A stretch of 64,000 bases of DNA. It comes from Syngnathus acus (taxonomy: Eukaryota; Chordata; Actinopteri; Syngnathiformes; Syngnathidae). A program made the translations under genes and the position numbers. The DNA is taken from the NCBI RefSeq assembly GCF_901709675.1, contig NC_051093.1:5229053-5293052 (forward strand), read 5' to 3'. The notes below the pieces were generated by a model, which was not told where the DNA came from, did not search any database, and saw only the letters and a list, made by a program, of their open reading frames with translations. Below are positions 56,198 through 64,000 of the stretch, in pieces (positions within the stretch are counted from its first letter, which is position 1; every line of letters starts with the position of its first letter).

Positions 56198-56876
56198 TTT
56201 CTTTGCATCACACTCATGGGAGGGAACGAGATCGGCCTTCCCCTTTTTGCTGCTTTCGAGGTCCTCCACTGACATTCGCTTATTGAGTTACTGCCGTGAC
56301 TCCCGCCGTATGATATATTTTTTTCATGAGTTCAATTGTGTAGAACGCAATAAATCAAATGACCTAATAAATCCAATTTGTTCAGTCACCTGGAAAAAAT
56401 GGATACATTATTTTCAGACTATTGTCACATTTTCTCATCACCTCAATAAATGCTAATGGTTTATGTTCTTTTCTTTCTTTTCTACTTCATATTATTCTTG
56501 TTTTTTGTGATACATACATTTGTAGCGGCTACGCCGTTGTGCAATCGGCCTCCTCCTTTTTTTTTTTGCTGCTTAGTGTCATGACTTTGCCTCATATTTT
56601 CAGTTGTCATATTTCCAACCCCGCCCTCAAAATTGATGATTTTGTTGTTTGGTTTAAGAGAGTCCCTGAATCATCGCCGATTGCTTCACAACCTGCTTTT
56701 TTTCAATCAAATGTAAGGTTTCTTGTGAAAGAGGGCGTTGACGCCTTCCTCACAAGCTTGTGCAACTGAAGCTAGACGAGGTGTTATAAGGAGACTCGCT
56801 GGGGAGCTTCACCTAATAGTCCTGAAGATGGCCATCATATAAACTATCAAGAGACTCTTCATTTATATCTGGAAGG
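56198..56876. other. angptl6 3' UTR and promoter of the ICAM-like gene
   Basis: AATAAA signals at 56,349 and 56,366 probably end the angptl6 mRNA. The following roughly 500 bp up to the ICAM-like start are the likely promoter and 5' UTR of that gene. The open frame at 56,422-56,769 is T-rich and shows no family features. Confidence 0.6.
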
Positions 56877-58531
56877 ATGGCGCTTCAGATGTTGGTGGCC
56901 GTCCTCCTATGGGCTGCATTATGTGGTGAGTTTTAACAGTGACGTTGAGGACATTATCTCTAAAAACAGCACTTTTGGGCAAAATGTTTAAAGACATGCT
57001 ACAAGATTTCCCTGACAAACATTTGTTTTGTATGTATGTGTTCGTGTTTCAATGTATCCTGTTAAATGTTATGCGCCCATGCATAAAGTTGACCTTTGCT
57101 TCTCCAACTGATCCAGATCTAGGGGAACAAGTTTCCGACATAACATTCTTCTGTGGAATATATCCCATACTCACTGAGATGATTGACATTAGGGATATGT
57201 CATCTACTCAATTAGTCTACGACTGTTTGGCCATCAATTTCCATTTTCACGGGAAGATGTCTTTCTTGATCACAGCGCTAAGAGTCCCTTCCACGGAAGT
57301 GGAACAGCCACAAGGTTATTATCATTATTATTATTGTTATTTTTATTATTATGATTATTACGATTATTATTATTTTTTTCACTGCTGCCAGGTGAACGTA
57401 TAACTTAAATTGCATGGACCAAAATATTGGGGTCACAGCTGTTTTAATTGAGTCATTCTAAAAGTTATGCGTGAGCGCCCTCTGGTGCTTTACCAAAGAA
57501 TAACAGCCTAATTTTGTTCTCTTTAATTAACACCTCGCTCGCTGTTTTTCCCTCGATGTCAGTTTGTCCTCTAGCGCATTCGTACTTTAACTTTGCTGCC
57601 AAAATATCCGAACCCTGCTACGAGAATATTACTCTCGTTTGGGACGAGCTTTGGAGGGAAACACACGGAGGCCGTGACGTGAAAAAACTGTATACTGTCA
57701 CCAATGGGACTCTGAACGAGTGGGGCGGAAAACAAGAATGTTACACTGGCAACTTCTCCCGTGAGGCATGTTATGTTCTGCCTCCCATTTTCTTTTACTG
57801 TGAGTACAGTGCATCGACACAATATGATTTTTTTTAAATGTGATGGAAATAACATTTCATTCAATTTGCAGTTCCTCCAGTTATGATGTGGGTATATGTC
57901 AAGCCCGATTCTGGTCCCATGTTGGAGGACAACTTTTACACTCTTTTTTGTAACATTACCGTGCTGAGCCCTGTGCGAAACCTGACCATCAGATGGCTGG
58001 AAGGCGGCGGAATCATAAACATTCATAACTCAGTGACCTCGCAGGAATTCTCATATCCCTTGGTCATCAGGATGAAAAGAGAATCAACGTACACTTGCCA
58101 GGCTGAGTACATCCTGACCAATAATGTCACCCAGCAGGAAGCTTCCTTGAAGGTCACGAGTGAATGTAAGCGTGCTCAATCTTTTCGGATGCAATTCCAT
58201 CACTCTTCTGCTTCTTCTCCTGCGCATTATTACGCAAAGCTCTCTGGAATGGGGTGTGCGAGTCTATGCATATTTTCCCGAGAGCAGGGTGAAATGTCGC
58301 TACTGAGCCTCCACTTTTGTTTCTCTTGCAGTCCCCGACAGCAGTCCAGTCCCCGACAGCAGACCAGTCCTTGTGCCAGTCGTTATAATTTGTGTGTTGA
58401 CATTGTTTGCAGTCCTCGCCCTGATCTTTATTTGTATCGGCAGGAAAAGAAGAGGTCAGTACTGTTTCAAGGTCCAAAGTGACAATATCGCTCTCGGAAA
58501 CATTCTTGGTGGGAACAAGCTTGCAACATAG
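56877..58531 (+). CDS. ICAM-like immunoglobulin-superfamily type I membrane protein (5 exons)
   Basis: This is a probable cell-adhesion receptor of leukocytes or endothelium. Exons: 56877-56925, 57117-57314, 57563-57799, 57872-58165, 58332-58531. The sum is 978 nt (325 aa). Exon 1 encodes the signal peptide MALQMLVAVLLWAALC. Exon 3 looks like ICAM domain 1: a CP start, CYENITLVW, and the tail LNEW..ECY...ACYVLPP, with the four cysteines of that domain. Exon 4 looks like ICAM domain 2: GPMLEDNFYTLFCNIT, NLTIRWLEGG, STYTCQAEYI. Exon 5 encodes a stalk, a membrane helix (LVPVVIICVLTLFAVLALIFICI) and a basic-start tail of about 30 residues, reading through a potential AGAG|GTCAGT donor. Exon 2 (198 nt, phase 1-1) matches nothing I know and could be skipped without shifting the frame. 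Several NxS/T sequons are present. A mammalian ICAM cluster lies near DNMT1, which supports the call. The sequence is very diverged, as is usual for this family. Confidence 0.68.
57316..57379. repeat. (TTA)n-rich imperfect trinucleotide repeat
   Basis: TTA/ATT units interrupted by G and C start immediately after the putative exon 2 donor of the ICAM-like gene. Repeat length variation here could influence splicing of that exon. Confidence 0.8.
57474..57488 (-). promoter_or_regulatory. CTCF-like motif in ICAM-like intron 2
   Basis: On the minus strand GCACCAGAGGGCGCT matches the CTCF core except at the first base. It is intronic and is motif evidence only. Confidence 0.35.
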
Positions 58532-60221
58532 ATGATTCAGACCTTTGACTCATTCAATAATGTGGCTCGATTTAACTTTTGAGCCTCCCAATAACGCTCA
58601 GTGTGCTGAGGATTACAGGAGGGGTGGGACAGGGCGAGCTGGATATTATTCAGTAAACTTGGAAGTCATTGGCAAAGCATTGTTTTAACAACAATCTCTT
58701 ACAGGTTTGCAGGTTGTTGGTTTAAAAAAGAAAAAAAAACTTTATAAAATATATATGTTTTAAGATCGTATTGTATTTTGGATCGATTATTTTAGAACCT
58801 CCACTTTAATACTGTAAACTCTGGTTGTATTCCATTAAATGTACCACTTTATTTTTGTGCATATTGTCTTTTGAACTGGACCATTTGACCAAATTACGGT
58901 TTCCATACATGTTTCATGAGAGGCAGGCACGATGTTCTTAAATGTTCTATCAAATGCTAGAAGGTATAATAGATGTGTACAGTAATCCCTCGTTTATTGC
59001 GGATAATTGGTTCCAAAAACCATCCGCGATAAGTGAAATCCGCGAAGTACGGTCACCAAAAAGAAGCACTGGGCAGGCGGAAAGATGCTAATTCGCGATC
59101 GTGCTAACGCGGAAAACGGACTTCTAAAGGAATTTAAACGAACATTTGGAGCAGTACTACATTGTCCTAAAGGTTAGACACGTTTCCTCAATTTAGAAGT
59201 TTTAGTTTGACTTTTAAATGTTTTTTTAATTTGGAAAAAAATCCGCGATGTAGTGAAGCCGCAATAAACGAGACGCGAAGTAGCGAGGGATCACTGTATA
59301 TCCATTCATGCAACTGAATAATTCATGACTTCCTCGGAATCTATTAGCAAGTAGATTTGTGAATACATTTAGACTTGATCATTATTTTCCTATAGTACTT
59401 GCTTTTTCTGACATTTTGGTGTGGTTGCAAGAGAATTTTCCTATGTAAAATGTGTGCCTTAGCCTAATAAAGTTTGGGAGGAAATCACTGCTGTATATAT
59501 TATATATATAAGCATAAGGAAGACCAATGTGTGAAATATTTTGCTTGTCACGGCTGGTATAAGATTGCTTCACCTGACCAACAAATCAGAGGACAAAATA
59601 AAGCTGACGTCATAAGGGCCAGATTTGCTTTGAAGCCAATCAGGTTAAAGAAACTCCCGTTGCTACAACGCCTTCAAACGTGCTGATAAATGCCCCTGGG
59701 TAGATAAAATTGACACGAAAGCACGTTGAGAATAAAATCAGATGAGAAAAACAAAAAAAAACATTCCCTTACAACAAGTGTCCCTAATGTGGTGTCCTGC
59801 ACGTGTGCGAGCCGAGTGTCACGTGATGACCGACGTGCGCGTCAACGCACAGCACGTTCGAGGCCGCGCACGCCAATGCAGGCGGGACGTGGCCTTGCAG
59901 TCAAACTTGCTTGCGCTGGCCCTTTAAGGACTGAAGGATTTGGGAGTGACGCGGATATGAAACCCAGTTTAGTTATCCTTTTTTTCTGCGCTATGAAAAA
60001 TATTTGGACAAACTAGACTAACGGCTGTCAGACGGCTTTAATTAGCCAATTATGTTACCGGTTTACATGACTTGTTGAAGGAAGCGAGCGACGCTGCGGA
60101 TAGGGCGACGATCGGCCAGAAAGTCTTCCTCCGCCCGCCTTTCGGGGGATTATACTCTGAGAACTTTGGAGAAGTTCTTTGTATTCGGGGCGGTCGAGAG
60201 GGCTTGGCCAGCGGGTTGAAC
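58532..60221. other. Spacer between ICAM-like gene and trip10
   Basis: The region contains the 3' UTR of the ICAM-like gene (an AATAAA at 59,466 is the first canonical signal I see; an ATTAAA near 58,836 is an alternative), a TA-flanked MITE (58,980-59,296), and, from about 59,790, a more CpG-rich stretch that is probably the trip10 promoter and 5' UTR. No coding exon was recognised. Confidence 0.55.
58980..59296. mobile_element. Mariner/pogo-type MITE with TA target site
   Basis: The element is about 317 bp. Its ends are near-perfect inverted repeats, CAGTAATCCCTCG at the left and CAGTGATCCCTCG at the right when reverse-complemented (12 of 13). TA dinucleotides flank both sides (58,978-58,979 and 59,297-59,298), as expected for Tc1/mariner-superfamily insertion. 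There are sub-terminal complementary blocks (ATCCGCGA-type strings near both ends) and no transposase frame, so it is nonautonomous. Confidence 0.85.
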
Positions 60222-60245
60222 ATGGACTGGGGCACGGAGCTTTGG
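60222..60245 (+). CDS. trip10: First coding exon of trip10/cip4 (partial; gene continues past the right edge)
   Basis: The ATG in a CpG-rich segment opens MDWGTELW and is followed at once by a consensus donor (TGG|GTGAGT). MDWGTELW is the exact N terminus I know for TRIP10/CIP4, an F-BAR and SH3 adaptor that binds Cdc42-GTP and shapes membranes during endocytosis. The paralogues FNBP1 and FNBP1L start MSWGTELW, and in this family the first coding exon ends at this Trp. The next exon (expected to begin DQFE) is not found in the remaining 3.75 kb, so intron 1 extends beyond the window. The evidence is only eight codons plus the splice donor and promoter context. Confidence 0.72.
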
Positions 60246-60405
60246 GTGAGTCGCTGCCGAATATGCAACGCGGCCAGGACGACTCTTGCTAGCTTTTACG
60301 TGGGATTTAGTTAGCTTCTTTTGATTCCCCGACATGGTGCGTTCATGGTCACCGCCGTTTTGGAAACAGCGAGTTTTGCAAATTGAAGTCCACGTTTGCA
60401 CGATG

Positions 60406-60428
60406 ACACACACACACACACACACACA
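60406..60428. repeat. (AC)n microsatellite
   Basis: About eleven AC units inside the putative trip10 first intron. Confidence 0.9.
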
Positions 60429-61564
60429 ATTGCGGGTCATTTTATTCGGTACACGAGATGCATTTGATCTATTTTGGACGGAGAAGGTCGTGCAGGTTGT
60501 ACCTAATTGAATGTCCGAACATCACTTGCAGAGCACATCAAGATTGTCGCGTCACCCCTTTCAAATGTTTTGCACTTAAAAGCAATTCCGTGCATGCATC
60601 TTCAAGGTGTCCCGCAGGGATACGTTGCAAGCACAGGGAATTGTGTGTTATTTCCTTGTTGACACTTGGCTTCCATAGAGATGACACCACATGCTCAGTG
60701 TTATTTGGATTTGAAAACAACCTTGGACTGTAAATCACACGCGTGTGCACTTTTACTGTATGATGATGTAATCATTGTCATTCAGGTGTAAACAATAGCA
60801 GAAAATGGGGACAATAGCTCAATAACAATTGTGGTTATGTACGAACAACTGTTCAACTTGCGACACACAAAACAATTGCTTCTAAAGGTGACTAGACAAC
60901 TGCAATTGTGTACTAGAATGTTCTCAATAGAGTCGAAGTGTTTCCTCTGACATCTTTTTTTATCTAGACGCTGTATAACCAAATAAACAAAGTATGCGTA
61001 GATAAAAATCTATTCATAAAAGTAAAACTGACTCTTCTCTCAGCTTATCAGTACGACACTGGTTCAACATATGAAGGCCCTGTTTCCATTTCTCGTCATT
61101 GCTCACATGGCCTAAAACTGAGACGCATATGCCCTCTAAGCACTTAATAGGCACTGTTTCTTTTGCACCGAGTGCTATGTTGCCACATTTTCTCGTGTGC
61201 AGTTTTTCCACACTTATTCCGCAAAGTACATTCTTTTTACTGGCGGTCAGATAATTCGTTCTGTTAGCATCAGGCCGTTGCAGCTCATAGCAGCTCGTGA
61301 GAACGAGACGCCAGTAAGACGGTATAGTAACGTGACGTCACGGAGCCATTTTCCTTGACAGGCAGAATTGGAGAGAGAAATGCTGCAGCCTCATTACAGC
61401 GTTCCCCCCTCGGGCCACGTTTCCCGTCCCTTTTTCTGTTCAGCGTGCTTGTGCAACAGCGTAATTAGTTTTGCCCTACTTTGATTGGACGGCGGTAGCG
61501 GCAGTGTGAAGAGCAGGTTCTTTAGCTTATTTAGGTATTTGCTGATCCACATGCTTATGTGTTG

Positions 61565-61582
61565 CCCCCCCCCCCCCCCCCC
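61565..61582. repeat. Poly(C) tract
   Basis: An uninterrupted run of about 18 Cs. The length is probably imprecise in any assembly. Confidence 0.85.
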
Positions 61583-64000
61583 AACGATTCTCTCTATACA
61601 TTTGTTTCTTCTAACAATTCTAAGTTATAAGTTAGTTCCTTTCCCCCAGTGTGGAATTGGGCGTCCATTGCTCACTGCTAAAAGGTTATAACACTGTAAT
61701 TATTGATGCTATTCATTAGCTCGCATTTTGGTTTAGCTTTAAGCTATTGGCCCTAAATTCTGACTCCTTAAGATACCATAATAGCAGTGTTTGCCTTTCT
61801 TTGGAGTGGATTAAAAAAAAAAAAAAATGCCTGTGAGTAATGTTATATTGTTTGTCGACATGTGTTGCTTCACCATTCAAATTTGTTGCTAAAGAGACAA
61901 ATGATGCTTATTGTTAGCCTGTCGTCTGTGCTGTTTGCGTTGTGTGTCACAGTAAGTAGTAATGAATTAAAAACTGAAAAAAAATATATATAACAACATA
62001 ACTGAAACTAATAATGAATTCACTACATGATTTGCTACAGGGAAAAGGGTTTTGAAGAATAACTATGAAATGAACCAGTTGCTGGTTTCATGAATGTTTA
62101 CCTCAAGAGTCACTTGTCTGGCATCTGATCGCACTTTAATCCCGCTGCTATTTAAAGGTGCGTGGTGTGCAAGACCAGTGTAGCGGCTCGTGCTAACCTG
62201 ATAGCGAGCGCTAACAGGGATGGATACAGATGGTCATGAGCTGTTCAGGTGTCGCAAGTCACCTCTCTGTGAATGAACTCATCGATGGGGAATATAGAAA
62301 TGAGAAATGGCAGACATCTTGGCCCCGAAAACCCAAATCCTTGCGCCATTTCTAAAAATAATAATCTCATGAAACCGTGACACACAATGAGGCGGCTCTG
62401 CTGTCTGAAAATGTTCCAGACGACATAATTACTCGGACCGTGAATGAATAGCATCACGTGTTGATGTTTCATGCTCGTAGCCTCAGGCCGATTGGTCAGC
62501 TAACACTAAAATTGCCCAGTAGGACTCATCCACACAACTGACCTTTTTAATTTGAATTTTTTTGCTATTCTTCACCGTACCGCAGTGCAGGATTACCTCA
62601 GTTGGGCGGGTGAACAAACGTTTGTTGGATGACCTTTTGTTTTGGGCCAGAGTCTTTAACCTTTTACTCTGTTCTGTAATTAGCCCAAATGTTGTCTCCG
62701 GAAGGGCGGACAAGGACTTGTCCGGGTTCCCCTCTTCAGTTTTCCACCCCCTCTCCATCCCACCTTCTCCTCAATACAATCACTAGTCAGAAATTAAATC
62801 CCGGGAATCTCCCGTGAGAGACGATCATCGTCACTCGCTCTTGACAGAGTTGCCTGAGCGTAGCCTTTTATGATGGAAATCAAATTCCAGCCGGCAGAGA
62901 ATGTCGAGGTTTGCCGCTGACATGAAACGCAGTCTCATTTTACGCTACATTTGTCGTCAATTTGCCGTCGTCATGCGTCGTATCATAGCAAGTGCTTGCG
63001 GGCCTCATTATCATAATAGGAACACAATATGGAAGATATTTTTGTCGACACAAATACGCTTTTGCTTGTGTGGGCTTTTTAGATTCTTTGTGCGTCTTGA
63101 AAATCGAATTATTGTTAGCATATGTGTATTATTGAACATAATAATGCCCTTGTTACTCGCCAACATTCCGTGTTTCAATGTCATGGCTCGCCCAAGCTAG
63201 CGACATGAAGCTAACTTTGTTTCATGCCGCTTTAGCAAATCAAGTGGTCATGTTTTTTTCCTTAAATCATTACACGGCTGATCTGGTCATAATAATCTCT
63301 CTTGGTTTGGAACAGGAACGTATTTAGAAATTTGGACTGGCTCAGTAATTTTGAACATGGTGATACTTTAGGGGCACGTCTCAAAATTCATTATTATAAC
63401 CTCCCTAAATTTTTCCATGTCCCACTTTTGTTTTTGCTTTGGTAACCATGATACTTTTCGACCAATTTGATTCCAGCATCCATTCACATGGCGTTCTTTT
63501 GCATCATAGCACATTTGATGCGTCCGTGTCGCGTTTCCATGTGACCAAATATGGCTCCTTTCTCGATAAACGACGACGATTCGCACATATGGAATGCCGG
63601 TGTTGAATTGGGCATGAGGAAGTGCTCGAGTGAGTTTGCGGTATACAGTAGGCTTGATCTGCTGGTTCCTTTATCTTTGCCGGTGTTTTGTGGTTTCTTT
63701 TCACCCAAATTCGTCAGAGTCGCAACATGGCTTGTCATTTAGGCGTGAACTTCTAATTGCACCGGTGACATTTCGCTCCATTTGTGAATGGAATATTGGA
63801 CAAGCAGCTGATGCGGACAAATCTTTTTATCCGTGTTTTAACTGTAACTCTGCTACATATGCTTGGAATGTCTGCAGCGTAACATGAAGCAAGATTCTTG
63901 ACAGCATTCCAGCCAGTGCAACATTAACTCAACATGAATCACATCCTGCAGCGAGCGTCTCCTTTCCCTAATCACTCCCTCGTGTTCTATTTTAAAGATT

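Larger units (their letters stand above)
60246..64000. other. Beginning of trip10 intron 1; no exon recognised
   Basis: The stretch holds an (AC)n run (60,406-60,428), a C-homopolymer (61,565-61,582) and AT-rich non-repetitive DNA. None of the open frames on either strand shows a domain. The 99-codon plus-strand frame at 62,901-63,200 lacks splice context or family resemblance. Confidence 0.6.

Noticed and set aside
58451-58456. Splice donor AGAG|GTCAGT in the last ICAM-like exon
   Set aside because: The frame stays open past it to a natural stop at 58,531, giving a plausible cytoplasmic tail. No good downstream acceptor and exon was seen.

Overview
The window is vertebrate nuclear DNA and almost certainly from a teleost fish. 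Genes are interrupted by many short GT-AG introns of about 60-100 bp, mRNAs carry AATAAA signals, and the repeats (a tRNA-headed SINE, small TIR elements, homopolymer and dinucleotide runs) are of types common in percomorph genomes. The wording of the SINE reminds me of pipefish/seahorse genomes, but that rests on memory only. No operon, CRISPR or other prokaryotic feature is present.

Layout. About 1-19,500 is gene-free as far as I can read, with scattered repeats. A CpG-rich segment ending in a consensus splice donor at 19,931 is a candidate untranslated first exon of s1pr2. It is followed by about 11.6 kb of putative intron, which contains a repeat nest at 28.2-29.9 kb. From 31.6 kb the gene-dense part begins: s1pr2 (+, single coding exon), dnmt1 (+, 34 coding exons, 1,492 aa), eif3g (-, 10 coding exons, 296 aa), ppan (-, 12 exons, 537 aa), angptl6 (+, 6 coding exons, 479 aa), an ICAM-like membrane protein gene (+, 5 exons, 325 aa) and the first coding exon of trip10/cip4 (+) at 60,222-60,245. 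The rest of trip10 lies beyond the right edge. The exon chains were built by hand from splice signals and family knowledge. Every complete chain is divisible by three, which supports the joins.

The set s1pr2-dnmt1-eif3g-ppan-angptl6 plus an ICAM-like gene corresponds to human 19p13.2. The human neighbour P2RY11 is absent between ppan and eif3g. trip10 belongs to 19p13.3.

The main finding is a set of four box C/D snoRNAs on the minus strand inside four ppan introns (4, 5, 6 and 9). All have C and D boxes, inverted-repeat terminal stems, and a guide complementary to the same 18S rRNA stretch (GCGUUUACUUUGAAAA). They fall into two pairs whose D-box register predicts two different 2'-O-methylation targets two nucleotides apart. 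A ribosome-biogenesis gene thus hosts a local, duplicated and register-shifted rRNA modification cassette (SNORD105/105B family). A second candidate is an unassigned minus-strand terminal exon at 53,156-53,326 with its own poly(A) signal and a weak TNF-like pattern.
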